Below are positions 1 through 5,520 of a stretch of 5,520 nt of DNA, in pieces. The stretch spans positions 956-6,475 of the forward strand of contig PFUQ01000203.1 of the NCBI GenBank assembly GCA_002790175.1, given 5' to 3'. Below the pieces are notes generated by a model. That model ran no database searches. It was not told the DNA's origin and was given only the letters and a program-made list of their open reading frames with translations. A program made the translations under genes and the position numbers. Source of the DNA: Flavobacteriales bacterium CG_4_9_14_3_um_filter_32_8 (GTDB lineage: Bacteria; Bacteroidota; Bacteroidia; Flavobacteriales_E; Vicingaceae). Each line of letters opens with the position of its first letter. Position 1 is the first letter of the stretch.

Positions 1-550
1 TTCCCGTTGCTACACTTGTTTTAAACGCACCACCTGCGACAAGAGTAGTTCCACTCATTAACGATACACGACATTCGGCAGTATCATTTCCATTTGGGCG
101 ATATTGGTAGTAGAATTTGAATTGGGTTAGTTTTGAAGAACATTGAATACCAGGCAGATAAGATGGGACAGTTACATCTACTTTTCCATTAAATAAAATA
201 CCTAACGTATCGTTGTATTCATGACCAATAAATGGAATTCCCCAAGCTTTATAAATATTCCAGGAAGTAGGTGTGTAAACTTGCGTTTCTAAACGAACAG
301 AGTAGTTTCCAGTACGAACAGTATCGGTGCACCTAATCACCGAAATAGGGCTACCACCAAGTGCAGCATAATTAAAATTATTAAAATCCCACCAGCCAAA
401 GGTATTGTTGCCGCTATTCGGATTCATAGCTGATGGCACTAGCATATCGTTTGTCCAAGTTTCAAATCCAGGATTAATTGGTTGAGCATTTGACATTTGC
501 ATTGTAAATACGAGTGTTGAGGTAGCTAAAATAAGTAAGATTTTCTTCAT
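1..550 (-). CDS. Secreted protein with PCMD-like N-terminal region, partial (C-terminus outside window)
   Basis: This is the first 183 codons of a leftward gene; no stop occurs before the window edge. The start is the ATG at 550-548, the first after an in-frame TAA (565-563). Residues 1-22 form a signal peptide: MKK, a hydrophobic core (ILLILATSTLVF), and a likely cleavage after SNA before Q23. The mature part opens with GFETW (28-32), then GWWDF (52-56), VRLET (85-89) and FKFYYQYRPNGNDTA (144-158). This order (GFExW, GW, S-x-RLET, then an aromatic YxY strand before DTA) resembles the PCMD domains of Bacteroidota exported proteins, which are thought to bind or act on carbohydrate. Such proteins often end in a T9SS sorting domain, but that part lies outside. 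No lipobox cysteine is present, so it is probably not a lipoprotein. The gene follows the DUF2480 gene by 83 bases on the same strand. Being coding and secreted is near certain; the family assignment is from memory of motifs and is moderate. Confidence 0.85.
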   Translation of the reverse strand, partial: MKKILLILATSTLVFTMQMSNAQPINPGFETWTNDMLVPSAMNPNSGNNTFGWWDFNNFNYAALGGSPISVIRCTDTVRTGNYSVRLETQVYTPTSWNIYKAWGIPFIGHEYNDTLGILFNGKVDVTVPSYLPGIQCSSKLTQFKFYYQYRPNGNDTAECRVSLMSGTTLVAGGAFKTSVATG

Positions 551-633
551 GTTTTTTAATTTTTAGTTTGTAAATAACTGTTACCCAACGTTAAATGTAA
601 ACTATTTTTGATAACCACGTTTATTTTTACAAA

Positions 634-1143
634 TTACTTTTCTTTCTTAAACAATGGCACTGCCGAACAAGCCTCACCAAATAGTATGTTCTTCGCATAG
701 TTTTGTAATTTTACTGTAAAATCTACAAAAGCAGCTTCTGGTATAGGATATTTTCCGCAACCTTTTACTATTACACTTTTATCTTTAAAAATAGTATAAT
801 CAATGCTTGAAACAATATCATTAAAAATGGTTTTTTCTAACTCCACTTTATTTCCCATGACCACTTTTTTAGCAAAGGGTTCAATTTTCGAGGCCACCAA
901 CATAAATGCCCACAGCGGAACAATAGCATCAGCAGAGCAAAATATACCAACGTATTTATCTTGGTAAACCGACCAATCGTTTTGTTTTACAAAGGTGCGA
1001 AGGTCTTTTTCTATCAACACCAATCCTTGGTGCAAAACATCTTTTAAATCAAATAAAACACGTTCTTCTTTTGGATAATAATCGTCTAAGCTCACCTGAA
1101 TTAAGTTGCTATTTTCTACTCTATTTGTTATTTCATCCATCAT
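634..1143 (-). CDS. DUF2480 family protein
   Basis: This is a complete 169-residue cytoplasmic protein of unknown function, with no signal peptide or membrane segment. It is recognised as DUF2480, a family nearly restricted to Bacteroidota, and its length fits the family. Landmarks in order are ITNRVENS (5-12), DDYYP (20-24), ERVLFDLKD (27-35), the core QDKYVGIFCSADAIVPLWAFM (61-81), PFAKKVV (89-95), VIVKGCGKYPIPEAA (124-138) and the C-terminal GEACSAVPLFKK (156-167). Three cysteines (C69, C129, C159) sit inside these motifs and could bind a metal or cluster; that is inference. In other flavobacteria I recall this gene near suf iron-sulfur assembly genes, but none is visible here. Two consecutive ATGs (1143-1141 and 1140-1138) could each start translation; the family usually begins M-(D/E)-E-I, and a promoter-like box close upstream slightly favours the second. 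The stop is TAA at 636-634. Confidence 0.93.
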   Translation of the reverse strand: MMDEITNRVENSNLIQVSLDDYYPKEERVLFDLKDVLHQGLVLIEKDLRTFVKQNDWSVYQDKYVGIFCSADAIVPLWAFMLVASKIEPFAKKVVMGNKVELEKTIFNDIVSSIDYTIFKDKSVIVKGCGKYPIPEAAFVDFTVKLQNYAKNILFGEACSAVPLFKKEK

Positions 1144-1144
1144 T

Positions 1145-1152
1145 CAAAAATA
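1145..1152 (-). promoter_or_regulatory. Candidate -7 box for the DUF2480 gene
   Basis: Read on the minus strand this is TATTTTTG, a full match to the Bacteroidota -7 consensus TAnnTTTG. A TTG lies 18 bases further upstream, near the usual 19-21 spacing for the -33 element. Transcription would begin only about 5 bases downstream, essentially at the second ATG (1140-1138), implying a leaderless or nearly leaderless message. In AT-rich DNA this box can occur by chance, so confidence is low. Confidence 0.3.
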
Positions 1153-1191
1153 CGTTAAAATTTTTCCAAACAAGCATTCACTTTTATTCAT

Positions 1192-1199
1192 TAAATTTG
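1192..1199 (+). promoter_or_regulatory. Candidate -7 box for the aldehyde dehydrogenase gene
   Basis: TAAATTTG fully matches the Bacteroidota sigma-A -7 consensus TAnnTTTG. It lies 34 bases before the dehydrogenase ATG, which would give a short A/T-rich leader of roughly 28 bases. No TTG is present at the expected -33 distance; only a T-run (1161-1165) lies further upstream. Position and match are good, but the missing -33 element limits confidence. Confidence 0.45.
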
Positions 1200-1233
1200 C
1201 AACCGTTTTTCATCTAATTAAAAAATAGTTAAC

Positions 1234-2790
1234 ATGTCAGATACATTAACCGCAAAAAGCTTTGGAATAAAAAGTATTTTAGAAGAATTGGGGATAAAAG
1301 AAAATAATTATGGTGCAAGCACTGGATTAAAACATATCCAAACAAAAGGTAAAAAAATAGATTCATATTCACCAGTTGATGGTCAGTTGATAGGTAGTGT
1401 AAATGCTGCAACTGTTGAAGATTATGAAAAAGTGATGGCTACAGCCGAAGAAGCTTTTAAAGTTTGGCGATTAATGCCAGCTCCAAAAAGAGGAGAAATT
1501 GTTCGTCAAATGGGTGATGAGTTACGTAAATATAAAGACCCACTAGGTAAATTAGTTTCTTATGAAATGGGAAAAAGTTTGCAAGAAGGTTTGGGAGAAG
1601 TTCAGGAAATGATTGATATCTGTGATTTTGCTGTAGGTTTATCTCGTCAATTATATGGACTAACTATGCACAGCGAACGCCCAAAACATAGAATGTATGA
1701 GCAATGGCATCCACTTGGTGTTGTTGGAATAATTTCTGCATTTAATTTTCCTGTTGCCGTTTGGAGTTGGAACTCCATGTTAGCTTGGGTTTGTGGAGAT
1801 GTTTGTATATGGAAACCCAGTTCTAAAGTTCCCATGTGTGCCATTGCGTGTCAAAATATAATTGCAGCAGTACTAAAAAGAAATAATGTGCCAGAAGGAG
1901 TTAGCTGTTTAGTAATTGGTAACGAATCTGGTGATTTAATTAATAATGATAAAAGAATTCCTTTGGTGTCCTTCACAGGCTCAACAAAAATTGGTCGTCA
2001 TGTGTCAAAAACCGTTGCCGAACGTTTTGGTAAAACTATTTTAGAGTTAGGTGGAAACAACGCCATCATCGTATCGAAAGATGCCGATTTAAATATGGTT
2101 TTAGTTGGTGCAGTTTTTGGTGCTGTTGGTACCGCAGGGCAACGTTGCACTTCTACTCGAAGATTGATTATCCATGAAAGTGTGTATGACAAAACTATTT
2201 CTGTGTTGAGAAATGCTTACGGCCAATTAAACATAGGAAATCCACTAGATTCATCTAATCATGTTGGTCCATTGATTGATAGAAATGCTACACAAGAATA
2301 TTTAACTGCTATTGAAAAAGCAAAACAAGAAGGAGGAAAACTAATTGTTGAAGGAAAAGTATTAACAGGAAATGGTTACGAAAGTGGTTGTTATGTTAAA
2401 CCATGTATCATTGAAGCAAAAAATGATTTTAACATTGTACAACATGAAACCTTTGCTCCGATTCTTTATGTAATGAAATACAAAACGATTGAAGAAGCTA
2501 TTGCCATACAAAATGGTGTTCCTCAAGGTTTATCCTCTGCGTTATTCACCAACAGTATGCGAGAGATGGAATTATTTTTATCAACTACAGGATCAGATTG
2601 TGGAATAGCCAATGTGAACATTGGAACTTCTGGAGCAGAAATTGGAGGAGCTTTTGGTGGCGAAAAAGAAACTGGAGGTGGTCGTGAATCTGGATCTGAT
2701 GCTTGGAAAGCTTATATGAGAAGACAAACCAACACTATTAATTATTCCGATAGTTTGCCTTTATCTCAAGGTATAAAATTTGATTTTTAA
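1234..2790 (+). CDS. ALDH7-family aldehyde dehydrogenase (alpha-aminoadipate semialdehyde / piperideine-6-carboxylate dehydrogenase)
   Basis: This is a complete 518-residue NAD-dependent aldehyde dehydrogenase, the usual length for the ALDH7 (antiquitin) family. Visible catalytic and cofactor motifs are AFNFP with the oxyanion Asn171, WKPSS with Lys194 for NAD binding, FTGSTKIG (247-254) for the Rossmann loop, ELGGNN with general base Glu271, GQRC with nucleophile Cys305, and HETFAP with Glu405. The ALDH7 signature is strong: GLKHIQT (31-37) near the N-terminus and, near the C-terminus, NIGTSGAEIGGAFGGEKETG (462-481), GRESGSDAWKAYMRR and a GIKF ending. Family members oxidise alpha-aminoadipate semialdehyde, in equilibrium with piperideine-6-carboxylate, to alpha-aminoadipate in lysine catabolism; the same family also handles stress-derived aldehydes. 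The ATG is the first start after an in-frame TAA (1219-1221), and the gene has no Shine-Dalgarno sequence. It stands alone between a divergent promoter region and a terminator, so it is probably monocistronic. No other lysine-pathway gene is visible. No catalytic residue is missing. Confidence 0.96.
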   Translation: MSDTLTAKSFGIKSILEELGIKENNYGASTGLKHIQTKGKKIDSYSPVDGQLIGSVNAATVEDYEKVMATAEEAFKVWRLMPAPKRGEIVRQMGDELRKYKDPLGKLVSYEMGKSLQEGLGEVQEMIDICDFAVGLSRQLYGLTMHSERPKHRMYEQWHPLGVVGIISAFNFPVAVWSWNSMLAWVCGDVCIWKPSSKVPMCAIACQNIIAAVLKRNNVPEGVSCLVIGNESGDLINNDKRIPLVSFTGSTKIGRHVSKTVAERFGKTILELGGNNAIIVSKDADLNMVLVGAVFGAVGTAGQRCTSTRRLIIHESVYDKTISVLRNAYGQLNIGNPLDSSNHVGPLIDRNATQEYLTAIEKAKQEGGKLIVEGKVLTGNGYESGCYVKPCIIEAKNDFNIVQHETFAPILYVMKYKTIEEAIAIQNGVPQGLSSALFTNSMREMELFLSTTGSDCGIANVNIGTSGAEIGGAFGGEKETGGGRESGSDAWKAYMRRQTNTINYSDSLPLSQGIKFDF

Positions 2791-2809
2791 AATACTAACC
2801 TTTACAGTT

Positions 2810-2840
2810 AAACCCTCTTGAATATTCAAGAGGGTTTTTT
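2810..2840 (+). terminator. Intrinsic terminator of the dehydrogenase gene
   Basis: The arm AAACCCTCTTG (2810-2820) pairs perfectly with CAAGAGGGTTT (2827-2837), giving an 11 bp stem around AATATT, followed by more T (run of six T at 2835-2840). It begins 19 bases after the dehydrogenase stop codon. The T-tract lies on the plus-strand side, so it serves the rightward gene and isolates the downstream adhesin gene from read-through. Confidence 0.92.
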
Positions 2841-3027
2841 ATAGAAAACATCCAACTTTTATTTTATTTCATCTATCTTTCATAGGTGGTTTCCAAATTT
2901 AATTTTATACTATTTTGGTTGAATTAAAACTATTTTATAAATTAGTTCTACTAAAGTATTCTAATTAAAGCAACTAAAACTTAAAATTTACGTCTAATTT
3001 ACATATTAACTTTAAACTATCATTTTT

Positions 3028-5520
3028 ATGCTAACTAAAAACCTCGTTTTAATAGTTTTATTTACACTATTTATTAACTGTGTTCATGCACAAACTACTG
3101 TCGTTTTTAACTGTGGTAATGGTCAAAATTGGGTTGTACCTCCATGCGTAACAAGTATTAATGTTACTGTTGAAGGAGCTCAAGGTGGTGGTTCAGCAGG
3201 AGGTTTAGGAGCAGTAGTTACTGCTACAATTCCTGTAACTGCTGGGCAAACATTACAAATAAATGTTGGTTGTCAAGGAGGGTCTCCTGGTGCAGGATCT
3301 AATGGTGGTGGAAGTGGATATGCAGGACAAGGTAATTCTGGAGGTGGAGGTGGAGCCTCAGATATTAGAATAGCTCCCTATGCTTTAGGTAATAGAATAA
3401 TTGTTGCTGGCGGTGGTGGTGGTGCTGGAGGAGGGTCTCCAACAGTTGGTACTGGAGGTGCTGGTGGATGTGCTACTGGATCTACAGGAACAGGTTCCCC
3501 ATATCAAACAACTGGTGGTACTGGTGGTTCGCAAAGTACTGGTGGTACTGGTGGTCCACCATGGTCTGGTGGAGGTACTTGGGGGTCAAATGGAACTTTA
3601 GGGCAAGGTGGAAATGGTGGATTTTGGAATACTGCATCCGGTGGCGGAGGTGGTGGTGGATATTACGGCGGAGGCGGAGGCGGAAGTGATGGTTGCTGTA
3701 CTGGATCAAATGGTGGAGCTGGTGGAGGTGGTGGCTCTAGCCTTACACCAGCTGGTGGTAATTGTTCTATGGGTACAAATAGTGGACCTGGTGTAGTTTC
3801 AATAACTTTTACCCCAGGAGTTCCTGTTGTCGCATCAAATACTGGACCTTACTGTGCGGGAGCTACTATACAGTTAAATACTCCTTCTACAGGAACTTAT
3901 AGTTGGACAGGTCCAAATAGTTTTGCATCAACTTTACAAAATCCAACAATTCCTACTTCTACTACTGCAATGAGTGGTGTTTATACAGTAACCGTTACCT
4001 CTCCCAGTGGTTGTGTTTCTTCAGCAACTACAACGGTTACCGTTAATCCTACTCCAACAGTTACTGTTCCTGCTAATAACTCTTATTGTAATGGAACTGC
4101 TGTTCCTGCCAGTAGTTTTGCAAGTTTACCTGCAGGTGGAACTTTTTCTTGGATCAACTCCAACACGGCGATTGGTTTAGCAGCTTCGGGAACAGGAAAC
4201 ACTCCTGTTTTTACTGCCACAAATAATACTGGTGCTACTATTAGTGGAACGATAATCGTTACCTCAACATTAAATGGTTGTGTAGGAACTCCATCTAATT
4301 ATACTATTACTGTTTATCCTACACCCACTGTTACCGTTCCAGCTAGTGCAACTTATTGTAATGGAGTTGCAGTCCCTGCTAGCAACTTTACTAGTACCCC
4401 TGCAGGTGGAACTTTTTCTTGGACAAATACTAATGCAGCTATTGGTTTAGCAGCTTCTGGAGCTGGTAATACTCCAGCTTTTATGGCTACTAATTTAACT
4501 GGCACTACTATTAGTGGAACAATAACTGTAACTCCAACAGCTAATGGTTGTATAGGAACTTCATCTAATTATACCATTAGCGTTAACCCAACTCCAACTG
4601 TAACTGTACCTGCAAGTGCAACTTATTGTGCTGGCGATCCAGTTCTAGCAAGTGCCTTTACTAGTAATGTGGTTGGTGCAACTTTTGCATGGACTAACAC
4701 TAACTCAGCCATAGGTTTAGCAGCATCTGGAACTGGTAATACACCAACTTTTACCTCAGCCAATACTACTGGACTACCAATAATTTCTACCATTACTGTT
4801 ACACCAACAGCAAATGGTTGTGTCGGCACTCCTTCTAGTTATACCATAACGGTTAATCCTATTCCAGCAGCACCAACTGCATTAAGTATAACAATTTGCC
4901 CTAATAATTCTACTACGCTTACTGCAACTGCCCCTGGTGGTACTTACGAATGGTATGATGCACCTGTTGCTGGTACTTTATTGATTACCAACGCAAGTTA
5001 CACAACGCCTGTATTAAGTACTACCACCACATATTACGTACAAACCACAATTAATGGATGTGTTGGACCTAGAACTGCTGTAACAGTAACAATATCTCCA
5101 TTATTAATTGTTGATGCAGGTTTAAATGATTCTATTTGTTTTGGAGATTCTTATACGTTGGGAGTTATTCCAAATGGTGTTGGGTATAGTTATGTATGGG
5201 ATGAACCAACGAACATGGGTTTCTCAAACATATTTAATCCTACAGTAACTCCTACTGCAACCACAACATATACCGTAACTGTAACCGACCCTAACAACTG
5301 TGTCGGGTCTGATACAGTTATTATTTTTGCAGACCCTGAGTTACTTTTAACAATGGGCATAACAAATGTAAGTTGTAATAGTTTTTGTGACGGACAAACA
5401 ACTGTTGTTGTAAATGGAGGAACAACTCCCTATAATTACAGTTGGTCTTCAGGAGGCACAACAAATACTGAAACTAATTTATGTCCTAATTTATATACTG
5501 TAACTGTTACAGATGATTTC
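3028..5520 (+). CDS. Large secreted multidomain adhesin-like protein (glycine-rich, PKD/Ig-like and SprB-type repeats), partial
   Basis: The frame is open for 831 codons and continues past the window edge. The start is the first ATG after an in-frame TAA (3013-3015). Residues 1-21 are a signal peptide (MLTKN, hydrophobic core, likely cleavage VHA before Q22). Residues 27-262 form a glycine-rich domain like the bacterial ALK/LTK-type one: FNCGNGQNWVVPPC (27-40), GGGGASDIR ending at R114, NRIIVAGGGGG from 122, YYGGGGGGS from 212, and a closing VVSITFTPG. Next are a PKD/Ig-like domain (about 265-340), three tandem 90-residue PKD-like units (341-430, 431-520, 521-610), an Ig-like domain (about 611-691; YEWYD at 640-644, TTTYYV ending at 671), a PKD-like domain (about 692-769) and a SprB-type repeat (about 770-831; VSCNSFCDG around C783/C787, PYNYSW 801-806, NLCPNLYTVTVTD). 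SprB repeats occur in the gliding adhesin of Flavobacterium. This architecture suggests T9SS export and a role in surface attachment or gliding; the sorting domain would lie beyond the window. Function is inferred. Confidence 0.93.
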   Translation, partial: MLTKNLVLIVLFTLFINCVHAQTTVVFNCGNGQNWVVPPCVTSINVTVEGAQGGGSAGGLGAVVTATIPVTAGQTLQINVGCQGGSPGAGSNGGGSGYAGQGNSGGGGGASDIRIAPYALGNRIIVAGGGGGAGGGSPTVGTGGAGGCATGSTGTGSPYQTTGGTGGSQSTGGTGGPPWSGGGTWGSNGTLGQGGNGGFWNTASGGGGGGGYYGGGGGGSDGCCTGSNGGAGGGGGSSLTPAGGNCSMGTNSGPGVVSITFTPGVPVVASNTGPYCAGATIQLNTPSTGTYSWTGPNSFASTLQNPTIPTSTTAMSGVYTVTVTSPSGCVSSATTTVTVNPTPTVTVPANNSYCNGTAVPASSFASLPAGGTFSWINSNTAIGLAASGTGNTPVFTATNNTGATISGTIIVTSTLNGCVGTPSNYTITVYPTPTVTVPASATYCNGVAVPASNFTSTPAGGTFSWTNTNAAIGLAASGAGNTPAFMATNLTGTTISGTITVTPTANGCIGTSSNYTISVNPTPTVTVPASATYCAGDPVLASAFTSNVVGATFAWTNTNSAIGLAASGTGNTPTFTSANTTGLPIISTITVTPTANGCVGTPSSYTITVNPIPAAPTALSITICPNNSTTLTATAPGGTYEWYDAPVAGTLLITNASYTTPVLSTTTTYYVQTTINGCVGPRTAVTVTISPLLIVDAGLNDSICFGDSYTLGVIPNGVGYSYVWDEPTNMGFSNIFNPTVTPTATTTYTVTVTDPNNCVGSDTVIIFADPELLLTMGITNVSCNSFCDGQTTVVVNGGTTPYNYSWSSGGTTNTETNLCPNLYTVTVTDDF
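3511..3555 (+). repeat. Short direct repeat inside the glycine-rich domain
   Basis: The 18-base string ACTGGTGGTACTGGTGGT occurs at 3511-3528 and again identically at 3538-3555, separated by TCGCAAAGT, a 27-base period in frame with the adhesin gene. It encodes two TGGTGG blocks (residues 162-167 and 171-176). Each copy is itself a doubled ACTGGTGGT nonamer. This looks like local duplication within a glycine-rich coding stretch. Confidence 0.85.
3667..3684 (+). repeat. Tandem hexanucleotide (GGCGGA)x3 in the glycine-rich domain
   Basis: Three perfect copies of GGCGGA encode glycines in the YYGGGGGG run (residues 214-219). Neighbouring glycine codons are mostly GGT or GGA, so the GGC/GGA alternation stands out and suggests slippage expansion. 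Copy changes would stay in frame and alter only the glycine-run length. Confidence 0.8.
4048..4857 (+). repeat. Three tandem 270-bp coding repeats (90-residue PKD-like units)
   Basis: The units are 4048-4317, 4318-4587 and 4588-4857, each exactly 270 bases with no indels. Each begins PTPTVTVPA, contains IGLAASG and GNTP, and ends near NYTI or SYTI. By hand count, units 1 and 2 share 68 of 90 residues, and units 2 and 3 share 65 of 90. Every unit has a Cys at position 14 (YC), a Trp at 35 and a Cys at 78 (NGC); the two cysteines could form one disulfide per domain. Strict length with substituted sequence indicates duplication of whole folded domains followed by divergence. Confidence 0.93.

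Noticed and set aside
551..633. Terminator or promoter between the DUF2480 gene and the PCMD-like gene
   Set aside because: No GC-rich stem with a T-run and no full TAnnTTTG match on the minus strand; only a weak GTTGGGTAAC-type hairpin is present.
1229..2192. Minus-strand ORFs of 60-65 codons inside the dehydrogenase gene
   Set aside because: They lie wholly or almost wholly within an unambiguous ALDH7 gene and show no recognisable protein features.
2909..2936. ACTATTTT repeated at 2909-2916 and 2929-2936 upstream of the adhesin gene
   Set aside because: Eight-base A/T-rich repeats are expected by chance in this intergenic DNA; no symmetry or promoter box supports an operator.
2841..3027. 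Promoter for the adhesin gene
   Set aside because: Only imperfect boxes are present (TATTTTG with wrong internal spacing, TAATTTAC without an upstream TTG), so none can be called.
3482..3709. Minus-strand ORF of 75 codons antisense to the glycine-rich region
   Set aside because: Its His/Tyr/Arg-rich translation is what the reverse complement of glycine codons yields; there is no start context or family resemblance.
3401..3796. Plus-strand alternative-frame ORFs in the glycine-rich region (3401-3601, 3468-3689, 3608-3796)
   Set aside because: They are products of the GGT/GGA codon repeats read out of frame, giving Val/Leu- or Trp/Arg-rich low-complexity translations. The adhesin frame runs open through them with a recognisable domain.
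4623..4829. Minus-strand ORF antisense to the third PKD-like unit
   Set aside because: It is a shadow of Thr/Ala/Gly codons in the adhesin frame, which has clear repeat homology.

Overview
The window looks like a chromosomal segment of an AT-rich member of the Bacteroidota, probably a Flavobacteriales-like lineage. The evidence is a DUF2480 protein (a family essentially confined to this phylum), two secreted proteins of the style exported by the type IX secretion system (T9SS), a SprB-type repeat, starts preceded by A/T-rich leaders without Shine-Dalgarno sequences, and matches to the Bacteroidota -7 promoter box (TAnnTTTG).

Layout, left to right. A secreted protein with a PCMD-like (putative carbohydrate metabolism domain) N-terminal region is read leftward from 550 and runs off the left edge. 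An 83-base gap separates it from a complete DUF2480 gene (1143 to 634), also leftward; no terminator is visible between them, so co-transcription is possible. A 90-base divergent intergenic region (1144-1233) holds one promoter-like box per strand. A complete ALDH7-family aldehyde dehydrogenase (518 aa) is read rightward at 1234-2790 and ends at a strong intrinsic terminator (2810-2840). The 187 bases from 2841 to 3027 are AT-rich with no gene and no convincing promoter. A very large secreted adhesin-like gene starts at 3028 and is still open at the right edge (831 codons visible). It encodes a signal peptide, a glycine-rich domain of about 235 residues, one PKD/Ig-like domain, three tandem 90-residue PKD-like units, an Ig-like domain, another PKD-like domain and a SprB-type repeat.

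How the genes relate. The DUF2480 protein and the dehydrogenase are cytoplasmic housekeeping-type proteins; the dehydrogenase most likely oxidises alpha-aminoadipate semialdehyde / piperideine-6-carboxylate in lysine breakdown. The two flanking genes encode exported surface or extracellular proteins. Nothing shows that the four genes form one pathway. No RNA gene, CRISPR array, insertion sequence or attachment site was seen. The most distinctive item is the modular adhesin with its in-phase repeat array and glycine-rich head; I found no clear evidence of a wholly new system.
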